Shown here in pieces: positions 1 through 5,698 of a stretch of DNA of 7,914 nt. The DNA is taken from contig JAOULB010000083.1 in NCBI GenBank assembly GCA_029882235.1, positions 1-7,914 of the forward strand, in the 5' to 3' direction. Under the pieces are notes generated by a model that was given only the letters and a program-made list of their open reading frames with translations, did not search any database and had not been told where the DNA came from. Within the stretch, counting starts at the first letter, position 1. Every line of letters begins with the position of its first letter. A program made the translations under genes and the position numbers. The stretch is from Gammaproteobacteria bacterium (GTDB lineage: Bacteria > Pseudomonadota > Gammaproteobacteria > UBA6429 > Thiohalophilaceae).

Positions 1-238
1 GATGAAATTATCTCCTACTGCAAACATTTATGGTTTAATAGGCTTTTCCAAGGGTGAAATCGAACTCAGTACGTTTGCTGGCTCGGTAACAGAGGATGAT
101 AGTGGCCTGTCTTTTGGATTTGGTGTCGATACTGAAATGTCAAAAGGGATGTATATTGGTGGACGATTTGTGAGTTATATTGATGATGATGCAGATTATT
201 CAGGTATAAATATCAACATCACCAAATATTTAGATTAA
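1..238 (+). CDS. Outer-membrane beta-barrel protein, C-terminal part
   Basis: This is the 3' end of a gene that begins before the window; 78 residues are visible and the stop is at 236-238. The pattern is short amphipathic strands joined by Gly/Asp/Ser-rich turns: YGLIGFSKGEIELS, then SGLSFGFGVDTEM, then MYIGGRFVSYI, then GININITKYL. This is typical of the last strands of a small 8-stranded OmpA/OmpX-like or opacity-type barrel (OMP_b-brl family). The product would sit in the outer membrane; its exact role cannot be told from this fragment. The Met encoded at 2-4 is probably internal, because a barrel of this family needs about 100 more residues and a signal peptide upstream. The chain ends in Y-L-D rather than the usual terminal aromatic. 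A hairpin terminator follows within about 25 nt. Confidence 0.75.
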   Translation, partial: MKLSPTANIYGLIGFSKGEIELSTFAGSVTEDDSGLSFGFGVDTEMSKGMYIGGRFVSYIDDDADYSGININITKYLD

Positions 239-254
239 TGATGGAATAAGTCTA

Positions 255-286
255 AAAAACCCCCGGCCTATGCGCCGGGTTATTGT
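255..286. terminator. Rho-independent terminator, likely bidirectional
   Basis: The stem CCCGGC (262-267) pairs with GCCGGG (274-279) around the loop CTATGC. It is preceded by A6 (254-259) and followed by TTATT. Read on the plus strand it ends the outer-membrane protein gene 24 nt after its stop. Read on the minus strand it has a T6 tract and could stop transcripts arriving from the GlcG-like gene. Confidence 0.85.
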
Positions 287-295
287 TATCTATTG

Positions 296-323
296 TTGTG
301 ACTATAGATATGTAAAGTAGAAT
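296..323 (+). promoter_or_regulatory. Candidate sigma70 promoter for the 30-aa peptide
   Basis: TTGTGA (296-301) lies 16 bp before TAGAAT (318-323), matching the -35 and -10 consensus at 4/6 and 5/6 positions. It sits just after the terminator and about 60 nt before the small ORF at 385. This is assignment by eye only. Confidence 0.4.
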
Positions 324-384
324 TTTAAAAACATGAATATTCCTGTATGGTCTGGGTTCAAATTTTTGTGACAGGAAATATAGG

Positions 385-477
385 ATGAATAAGATATTGA
401 AAGTAATTTTGCAAATGATCTCTGTTCTAATTATCGCTGCATTGCTAGCATATTTTTTCCCCTCATTCATGTTTTAA
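385..477 (+). CDS. Putative small single-helix membrane peptide (30 aa)
   Basis: ATG at 385 opens a 30-codon frame that ends with TAA at 475-477. It is preceded by AGGAAAT (373-379) and TAGG (381-384), both usable as ribosome binding sites. The translation starts with a basic stretch (MNKILK). It then has one hydrophobic segment of about 20 residues (VILQMISVLIIAALLAYFF) and ends PSFMF. This fits a one-pass inner-membrane peptide with its N-terminus in the cytoplasm. I do not recognise a family. A promoter candidate upstream and a terminator separating it from the previous gene make an independent transcript plausible. It faces the minus-strand GlcG-like gene, whose stop lies 65 nt away. A chance AT-rich ORF cannot be excluded; conservation in relatives would settle it. 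Confidence 0.45.
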   Translation: MNKILKVILQMISVLIIAALLAYFFPSFMF

Positions 478-541
478 TTTCATATAGGTGTACACAACAA
501 ATACAAATCCCGCTGAAAATAACCAGCTGAATTATGAACGA

Positions 542-1021
542 TTATGCGCCAAACTCTAGTGCACTTGTAATAACATCTAGCCCATGCTTGGCACATTTCT
601 CATCAATCTTGGTGTCCGCTCCTGCAACAGCAATCCCGCCATAAAAATGGCCCGCAATATTAATTGGCAGTGAACCTTGAATAAGAACAATGCCGGGGGC
701 AAAATTAAGATCAGGACGTGTTTTCTGTAGTTGTTTGCCCGTACTTGTCTGAAGACTTGCTGATGTATAGGCCTTTTTCTGACTGGTTTCGATTGTATGA
801 GGTCCCGCTAAAGGATGGCGGGTAAATGCAATTAGATTGCCATCGCGTCCACTAATTGCTGCAGAGACCTTATATCCACGTTTGGTACATTCTTTAACAG
901 CGGCAAGAACTGCACTGGTTGCAATAGAGTATTGGAGTTGTGGTGAGTTAATAGTCAATTGTTCTTCCGCATAGCTATATGTCGACAATGACAAGAGTAT
1001 CGATAAAATTGTGTATTTCAT
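542..1021 (-). CDS. Exported GlcG/HbpS-like protein
   Basis: The product is 159 residues. Residues 1-18 are a signal peptide (MKYTILSILLSLSTYSYA) with likely cleavage before EEQ, so the mature protein is periplasmic. The rest matches the GlcG/HbpS fold (old DUF336). Features include a GRDGNLIAFTRHP segment (58-70), a Gln-Lys-Lys-Ala-Tyr stretch (81-85), the APGIVLIQGSLPI segment (108-120) and a GGIAVAGA loop (128-135), followed by a C-terminal helix containing CAKHGLD. Members bind haem or other small ligands; GlcG is linked to glycolate use and HbpS to redox sensing. No glycolate or sensor genes are beside it, so the ligand here is unknown. I chose ATG at 1021 over an upstream in-frame ATG at 1096 because it begins a clean signal peptide and has AGGGAAG five bases upstream. 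The two nearest minus-strand genes are not tightly coupled. Confidence 0.85.
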   Translation of the reverse strand: MKYTILSILLSLSTYSYAEEQLTINSPQLQYSIATSAVLAAVKECTKRGYKVSAAISGRDGNLIAFTRHPLAGPHTIETSQKKAYTSASLQTSTGKQLQKTRPDLNFAPGIVLIQGSLPINIAGHFYGGIAVAGADTKIDEKCAKHGLDVITSALEFGA

Positions 1022-1038
1022 AATGCTTCCCTTTATAG

Positions 1039-1067
1039 TTAATAATATCCAGTTTTTAACTTTGCAA
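1039..1067 (-). promoter_or_regulatory. Candidate promoter for the GlcG-like gene
   Basis: Read on the minus strand, TTGCAA (1067-1062) lies 17 bp before TATTAA (1044-1039), each about 4/6 to consensus. The predicted transcript would begin close to the ribosome binding site of the gene starting at 1021. The match is weak and by eye only. Confidence 0.3.
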
Positions 1068-1140
1068 ATAGAGTGCCAGAACAGGGATACAAACATTTTT
1101 GTAAAAAAAATCTTAAACTGACTTTTCGGGAAGGTTTGAC

Positions 1141-1250
1141 TGCATCATGCAATACACGGTGGTGCAATTATGCATATTGATTTAATAGTGATATTTCATT
1201 ATGCAAAAATGAGGGTGAAATATACAATCAAATTATAAATTGCAATTATT
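1141..1250. repeat. Cluster of TGCA motifs between two minus-strand genes
   Basis: TGCA occurs at 1141, 1148, 1163, 1171, 1202 and 1241, six times in about 105 bp. The 9-mer TGCAATTAT occurs at 1163-1171 and again at 1241-1249. An 8-bp inverted repeat, ATATTTCA (1191-1198) and TGAAATAT (1216-1223), lies among them with a 17-nt gap. The stretch is upstream of the GlcG-like gene and just after the phosphorylase-like gene. Regulator binding sites are one explanation, but no known operator is recognised. Confidence 0.35.
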
Positions 1251-2304
1251 TAAGAATGCTTAGTCGTGACCGACTTAAGAGTATTTAACAGCAGGTGAGG
1301 ATCAATGACGTCAAACAATTCTTTATCCGTCACAGTAAATATGCCCGCCATTTCTGCCCAGCCATACATTGAGACATCAATGTTATTAAATTCGATAACT
1401 GTAGCCTGGCGATGGAAACAGTATATTTTATTACCTTTAAAGATTAGATTGTATTGTGCGTTAGATGAATGGAGTTCTTTTATATGAGACCAGCAGTCTT
1501 TCTGCTCATTAAAAATAATACATGGTATTGGATAAGGTTTGGTTCCACCATTAAGGTTAATTTCGCTGGAGAATATTGATAAAGGTGCCTTCTCAAGATA
1601 TAGCTGGAAGTGAAGGTGATTAACCGAAGCGCCGGCACCGAGCGAGTTGTAAGCAATTACAAGTTCAGGTATCTGTGTTTGTATCTGAGCCATGAACATA
1701 GCTATAAAGTCCAAATGATTTTCGGTCAGGCACTGGTTGTGATGCAAGTGTTTATCGAGGACTAATAAGGCGTGATAGTCAACAAAAGGAAATTTGTTGT
1801 ATAGAAGTGATAGTTGCCGTGAAAACTTCCTTCAGCGAAAGTTTCTTTTATCAGAAATTCCTTATCAAAATGAAAGCCATCTTCATTAAATGCAGTGTTG
1901 ATGTCCAGTTTTTTTGCGCCACTCATGCGCGAAGGGCGAAATGAGCGTAGTTGATTGTAATTTACAGTAAATGATATTGAGCCTAATGAAATTGTTTTTG
2001 ATTGAACTGGATTCAGGTTTTCAAAACCGATTTCAATAAGTCGGTTAATTACAGCGGCATCATCGGCTGAATCATCTGGCTCTATATTTTGTTCCTTGCA
2101 TAATTGATATTGCCGGGCAATATTGTCGTATGTTGATTGCAGTAGGCCAATATTCTTTTCTAACAGTTCAGCGTGTTGAAAGGTGTTTGCACAGCCAAGG
2201 ATAAATGTTCCTGCCGTTTGGTGATGGATAATATCGACAAGCCCTTTTTCAAACGCCTGTCTATAATGGTCAGAAGAAGAGAAAACCTGTTCAATATTTA
2301 TCAT
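1250..2304 (-). pseudogene. GDP-hexose phosphorylase-like HIT protein, split by a -1 frameshift
   Basis: Two minus-strand frames form one protein. The first runs from ATG at 2304 to TAG at 1764-1762 (180 codons). The second is open through 1783-1250 and has no good start of its own. Joined near 1789 they give about 351 residues. The joint reads HFYTTNF then PFVDYHALLVLDKHLHHN, a conserved-looking stretch, while the unshifted frame gives LLLTITPY and stops. Near residues 220-234 is NSLGAGASVNHLHFQ, very like the catalytic segment of plant VTC2 (GDP-L-galactose phosphorylase) and animal GDPGP1. H230-x-H232-x-Q234 is the GalT-type triad, with H232 the expected nucleotidylated residue. Family members cleave GDP-hexoses with phosphate to give GDP and hexose-1-phosphate in the cytosol; the substrate here is unknown. 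An RPSRMSGAKK segment (123-132) precedes the catalytic half. Start has only a weak ribosome site. A missing A near 1794-1798 would restore TNKFPFVDYH in one frame, so this is a broken gene or sequence error unless the frameshift is programmed. Confidence 0.8.
1789..1795 (-). other. Frame-change site: slippery-type heptamer A AAT TTC
   Basis: In the zero frame the minus strand reads ACA AAT TTC. The heptamer AAATTTC therefore fits the X XXY YYZ pattern for -1 slippage. Slipping here continues with CCT TTT GTT GAC (P-F-V-D), exactly the frame of the downstream half. Eight nt further on, GACTA and TAGTC could form a weak 5-bp stem around an 11-nt loop that contains part of the zero-frame stop. 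The pattern is seen in the sequence; actual frameshifting is speculative. Confidence 0.4.
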
Positions 2305-2335
2305 TATAAGTTTGCTACTGTTTTTCTGTGGTAAT

Positions 2336-2363
2336 AGTATAATATCAGCTCTATTGAGAGCAA
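2336..2363 (-). promoter_or_regulatory. Candidate promoter for the phosphorylase-like gene, overlapped by an inverted repeat
   Basis: On the minus strand TTGCTC (2363-2358) lies 16 bp before TATACT (2341-2336). The -10 matches at 5/6 and the -35 at 3/6, and both lie about 30-60 nt upstream of ATG 2304. An inverted repeat GCTCT-ATTG-AGAGC (2348-2361) overlaps the -35 and spacer and could be an operator. A plus-strand TATAAT (2338-2343) overlaps the -10, so the site may be divergent. Confidence 0.4.
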
Positions 2364-2556
2364 TGATTCCAGTTTATAATTCCTAAAACCAATACCAAAG
2401 CAGGATATCTTCGCCGCATCAATATGGACATGAAATTCATTGAGGATAATCCTGATAGGATGATTTTTTTGAAACAAATATCTAGCTAAAATTAAATATC
2501 TGGAGTTAAATAGTTAAGCCATTTAGGGTAGATGTTGAAAATATGGTGAATTATCA

Positions 2557-2850
2557 ATGAAGTGTGTCATATACCGTTGCAGCAAGAAGGAAGGAATGTA
2601 TTTATACGTTCCTGAATCTGATGATAGTGAAGCATTATTAAACAGTCTGCCCGGTGGCTTGCTCATTCTGACTGGAAAGCTGGATAAAGTCATGGACCTT
2701 GAATTAACGCCAGATAAAAAGTTGGCCAGTGCAAATGCAGCAGATGTTCTGCTGGCATTGAAGGAAAATGGTTTTTATCTTCAATCTCCGCCGAATGCGC
2801 AGCTCATCAAAGACACCAGTATGCTCAATAATCCCTCTGACTCATTTTAG
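2557..2850 (+). CDS. ycgL: YcgL-domain protein
   Basis: The product is 97 residues and nearly the whole chain is the YcgL domain. It opens MKCVIYRCSKKEGMYLYVP, equivalent to the CVIYRSSKR..TYLYV start of E. coli YcgL. It continues with LPGGLL (31-36), MDLELTPDKKLASANAADVL (46-65) and the family signature NGFYLQSPP (71-79). Homologues are small cytosolic proteins found in gammaproteobacteria; the biochemical role is not established to my knowledge. GGTGA (2545-2549) is placed seven bases before ATG and supports this start. The C-terminal tail after residue 80 is short and polar. The gene lies downstream of a 252-nt region with promoter-like signals and is separated from the kinase gene by 147 nt, so it is probably transcribed separately from it. 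Confidence 0.93.
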   Translation: MKCVIYRCSKKEGMYLYVPESDDSEALLNSLPGGLLILTGKLDKVMDLELTPDKKLASANAADVLLALKENGFYLQSPPNAQLIKDTSMLNNPSDSF

Positions 2851-2919
2851 TCCTGCTGGCTGAAGCTTTTCATATAAAATGTTATAAAAATTGTCCATTT
2901 CCTCCGGTCGGGGATATAT

Positions 2920-2948
2920 GGTTAACTGTGCATTCGCACAGTCGAACC
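2920..2948 (+). promoter_or_regulatory. Hairpin in the leader of the histidine kinase gene
   Basis: ACTGTGC (2925-2931) and GCACAGT (2936-2942) form a perfect 7-bp stem with the loop ATTC. The flanks GGTT (2920-2923) and AACC (2945-2948) can extend it across a small internal bulge. There is no T tract, so it is not a normal terminator. It lies about 50 nt before the kinase start and may be an operator palindrome or an RNA element. Confidence 0.45.
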
Positions 2949-2997
2949 CGGTAAAATTAATATAGAATTAAATCATATTCTTAGACCCTGATACGCG

Positions 2998-4356
2998 ATG
3001 AAACTGGCATTCAAACATCAATTTATTCTGGCCCCACTTGTTGTCGTGGTGCTGCTGGTATGTCTGGTGGGATATGCACTTTTTGAGCTGGCGAATATCA
3101 GCCGTAAAAATGAAGTGACCCGTTACTGGGAGTTGTTAACGGATGATGTCCAGTCAGTTATTGTCGCTGCAAACAGGCTAAATAATGTGATTGGAGAGAT
3201 GTCGAAAGGAGGCGATGCGCACCAGGATGAACAATTTTTCAGTTATCTTGAACAGGCACGTATTGTTTCAGGCATTTTACTTGAGCCCTTCTTTCTGGAG
3301 CAGATCCCCAGTGAACTACGCGCTAACATTAAGGCCAGGGAAAAGATATTACGCGCCCCGGAACGATCTAATCCAGCTGAACTAGGTCAGTTTTTAAGCC
3401 AGCTATTACCTATGCTGGAATATCAGTCAAAAATATTTGCTGCGCAGCGACGTACAGATTTTATCGACAGCCATCGTACACTAATTGAAATCAATTCACG
3501 CATGAGCACCAGCTTAATTGCTGGACTACTTATCTGTATTTTTCTTGCGGCGACGCTGGCACTCTGGGGCTTGTCAATTAATCGTAAGCGCTTAAAAAAT
3601 ATGAGTGAGCGTGCTCTGGCCGCCTGCTCATTCAAGGCTTCGGAAATTCCAGACCCTGATAAGTCAAGAGATGAACTTGATGCGCTTGAGCAATGTCTGG
3701 TCAATATGACACAACGTTTATTACATGTGGTTAGTGTTGAGAACGTTTTGCATGGTGTAGAAAATGAACGGCGTCGAATTGCTATGGATATGCATGATGG
3801 CGTATTGGCCGATCTTACGGCAATTAATCGCAAGCTCGATGCTGGCACAGCAACAGCAGAAGAAATTGAGTCACTTCGTAAAGATGTTAATGGTGTTATT
3901 AACCAACTTAGAGAAATTATTGACGATCTGCATCCACAGGTTCTTGAAACGCTCGGGCTTGAAGCCGCATTAAACTCGTTTTTAAATCGACATAGAATTT
4001 TCGAAGAGTTTGAAAATGTGCATTTCGACTTTGATGAAAAAATAGAAAATACACTCACACTGGAACAGAAAATAAATATATTCAGGATTATCACTGAGGC
4101 GGTTAATAATGTCATTAAGCATGCACGCTGCGATCGCTTTGAGGTTAGTTTTCGTCTGGTTACAACTATGCTGCACATTACCGTAGAAGATAATGGCATC
4201 GGCATGTCTGAACAGAGCAATCCAGCAGGCCATGGCAGTGCGAATATCCTGGAGCGTGCTCGCTTATTAGGTGCAGATGTACAATGGCGCACTTCTCGCT
4301 TTGCTACTGGAACCTGTTTTGAGTTGAAGCTTCTTGTTGCAAAGGCGGAGAGTTAG
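2998..4356 (+). CDS. NarL/UhpB-type sensor histidine kinase
   Basis: The product is 452 residues. Transmembrane segment 1 spans about 10-31. A mostly helical periplasmic region (about 32-170) shows no family I recognise. Transmembrane segment 2 spans about 172-192, followed by a charged helical linker. The HisKA_3 dimerisation and phosphoacceptor segment begins ENERRRIAMDMHDGVLADL; H266 is the expected phosphorylated His. The HATPase_c domain has the N box TEAVNNVIKHA (366-376), the G1 motif EDNGIGM (397-403) and a G2-like GHGSANILERARLLGA (411-426). It should autophosphorylate on ATP and pass phosphate to the regulator encoded 3 nt downstream. ATG 2998 is the first start after an in-frame TGA at 2989-2991; the ribosome site is weak. 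The stimulus is unknown, since no transporter or metabolic operon adjoins it. The conserved kinase motifs look intact. Confidence 0.93.
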   Translation: MKLAFKHQFILAPLVVVVLLVCLVGYALFELANISRKNEVTRYWELLTDDVQSVIVAANRLNNVIGEMSKGGDAHQDEQFFSYLEQARIVSGILLEPFFLEQIPSELRANIKAREKILRAPERSNPAELGQFLSQLLPMLEYQSKIFAAQRRTDFIDSHRTLIEINSRMSTSLIAGLLICIFLAATLALWGLSINRKRLKNMSERALAACSFKASEIPDPDKSRDELDALEQCLVNMTQRLLHVVSVENVLHGVENERRRIAMDMHDGVLADLTAINRKLDAGTATAEEIESLRKDVNGVINQLREIIDDLHPQVLETLGLEAALNSFLNRHRIFEEFENVHFDFDEKIENTLTLEQKINIFRIITEAVNNVIKHARCDRFEVSFRLVTTMLHITVEDNGIGMSEQSNPAGHGSANILERARLLGADVQWRTSRFATGTCFELKLLVAKAES

Positions 4357-4359
4357 ACC

Positions 4360-5079
4360 ATGTCACAATTGATTATTGCCGATGATAATCCCCGTGATCG
4401 CGAGTTTCTCGCGGAGGCATTATCAGTCTATCAACCAAAAACGGTTGCTAATGCAAAGGAAGCCTTATCTGCCTGTGAGCAAATCGAAGAACCCTGGTTG
4501 GTTACCGACATTCAAATGCCTGAGATCAATGGCATTGAGCTTGCTAAACAGGTCTGGGAGAAATATGAAAATGCCCGGATACTCATATGGTCGCAACACA
4601 GTGATGAAGCCTATGTGCGAGCCCTGGCAAAATTGATTCCTGCGGATACCGTCTATGGTTATGTCCTAAAAACAAACACCGTAGAAGTACTTACTCGTGC
4701 CGCAGCGGCTGTGTTTGAAGATTATCAATGCTGGATCGATCCACAGGTTCGCAAGGTGCAGGCGCGCAGTCAGAGTAGCAATGATTCACTCACCGATGCT
4801 GAATATGATGTCCTGATCGATATTGCATTAGGACTTACGGATAATACTATCGCTGAGCGACGTTACCTTTCTCGTCGTGGTGTACAAAACAGATTACAGT
4901 CACTCTATGCCAAGCTTGGTGCTAATATGGAAATGGGGACAAATATCAGCAATACTGAGTTGCTAAACATCAGAGCTAGGGCCGTATCACTTGCACTACA
5001 ACGAGGTCTTATTAATTCGTTTGAATTAAAGAACGAAGAAGAGCAACTAGCCCAGTGGTTATCCAGTCGACGTCAGTAA
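4360..5079 (+). CDS. NarL/LuxR-type response regulator with atypical DNA-binding domain
   Basis: The product is 239 residues. The receiver domain (about 1-120) has the acidic pair D8/D9, phosphoacceptor D50 in VTDIQMPEINGIEL, S78 in ILIWSQH and K104 in GYVLKTN, so all the usual phosphorylation residues are present. The C-terminal half begins SLTDAEYDVLIDIALGLTDN (143-162), a LuxR-type helix-turn-helix start. Two things depart from the family. The recognition region reads SRRGVQNRLQSLYAKLGA, where most members have a TVK-x-H pattern. About 16 extra residues (near 188-205) then separate KLGA from the final RARAVSLAL helix. A polar tail follows. It follows the kinase stop after ACC only, with GGCGGAG overlapping the kinase end as ribosome site, so the pair is co-transcribed and almost certainly cognate. 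Target genes are unknown. Confidence 0.92.
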   Translation: MSQLIIADDNPRDREFLAEALSVYQPKTVANAKEALSACEQIEEPWLVTDIQMPEINGIELAKQVWEKYENARILIWSQHSDEAYVRALAKLIPADTVYGYVLKTNTVEVLTRAAAAVFEDYQCWIDPQVRKVQARSQSSNDSLTDAEYDVLIDIALGLTDNTIAERRYLSRRGVQNRLQSLYAKLGANMEMGTNISNTELLNIRARAVSLALQRGLINSFELKNEEEQLAQWLSSRRQ

Positions 5080-5114
5080 ATCACGTAGTTTTCTTTTGCT
5101 ATGCGCTTAGATAA

Positions 5115-5149
5115 ACAGGTCTTGACACCTGTCATTCAGCATTTACAAG
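5115..5149 (+). promoter_or_regulatory. Promoter candidate with overlapping inverted repeat for the aspartic protease
   Basis: A perfect -35, TTGACA (5122-5127), lies 16 bp before TACAAG (5144-5149), which is 4/6 to the -10 consensus. Transcription would start about 20 nt before the protease ATG at 5177. The inverted repeat ACAGGT-CTTGAC-ACCTGT (5115-5132) encloses the -35, a position expected for a repressor operator. It lacks a T tract, so it is not a convincing terminator for the regulator gene. Confidence 0.5.
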
Positions 5150-5176
5150 TATTTCATCTCATGCTTAACTAGAAAC

Positions 5177-5698
5177 ATGAATGAACAGGATGAAAACCCG
5201 CATCGACATATATCAGGCTGGATGTGGTTGGGCTTATGGTTGATTGTGCTTGGTCTGTTGATTAATTTTTTTCACAACTGGCTGGAGAAACAGCGTAATC
5301 CAAACCAGAATGTCAGCTCGATGATCAATGCAGGCGATGTTCGTGAAGTCACATTAAAGCGTAATCGTTATGGTCATTATAATGTCACGGGAAAAATTAA
5401 TGGTCATAAAGTCGAGTTTCTACTCGATACGGGTGCAACCTATATTGCTATACCTGAGCCTGTCGCCAATCGAATTGGTTTAAAGCGTCTGTATCAAACA
5501 GAGTTTCATACCGCCAATGGTCTCTCCAGAGGTTATGGGACAAAACTGGACAGTGCTGCGATTGGCCAAATCGAATTGCAGAATCTGGATGCCACTATTA
5601 CGACAAATATGGATGGCGATATCGTTTTATTAGGTATGGGCTTTCTCAAGCATATTGAGTTTACCCAACGGGGCGATACACTCATCCTTCGTCAATAA
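5177..5698 (+). CDS. Membrane-anchored retropepsin-like (clan AA) aspartic protease
   Basis: The product is 173 residues. A cytosolic N-terminus is followed by a hydrophobic helix at about 14-33 (GWMWLGLWLIVLGLLINFF) and a polar linker. The protease domain (about 55-173) follows and would face the periplasm if the usual topology holds. The catalytic motif is FLLDTGATYIAIP (81-93), with D84 the single catalytic Asp expected for a dimeric retropepsin. The later VLLGMGFLKHIEF (150-162) matches the conserved second-half segment of the bacterial TIGR02281 clan AA family. The length is normal for that family. Substrates are not known; some family members are proposed to process membrane or envelope proteins. 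ATG 5177 has a poor ribosome site (AGAAAC), but no better start precedes the anchor. The gene has its own promoter candidate, 97 nt after the regulator gene. Confidence 0.92.
   Translation: MNEQDENPHRHISGWMWLGLWLIVLGLLINFFHNWLEKQRNPNQNVSSMINAGDVREVTLKRNRYGHYNVTGKINGHKVEFLLDTGATYIAIPEPVANRIGLKRLYQTEFHTANGLSRGYGTKLDSAAIGQIELQNLDATITTNMDGDIVLLGMGFLKHIEFTQRGDTLILRQ

Noticed and set aside
252..470. 72-codon minus-strand ORF opposite the small peptide
   Set aside because: It lies across the bidirectional terminator and an AT-rich gap, shows no family-like pattern, and has no good ribosome site. The plus-strand 30-aa frame is better supported.
480..541. Terminator for the GlcG-like gene
   Set aside because: Only a 4-bp GCTG/CAGC pairing and a GTGTACAC palindrome are present, without a T tract. 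The hairpin at 255-286 is the more likely stop.
2424..2489. 21-codon ORF (MDMKFIEDNPDRMIFLKQISS) upstream of ycgL
   Set aside because: It looks protein-like at first glance but has no ribosome binding site at either Met and no recognised relative. It could be a leader peptide or a remnant, but support is too thin to annotate.
3423..4292. 289-codon minus-strand ORF inside the kinase gene
   Set aside because: It is a long reverse-frame shadow, rich in Ser, Arg and Cys. The plus-strand frame carries all the kinase motifs.
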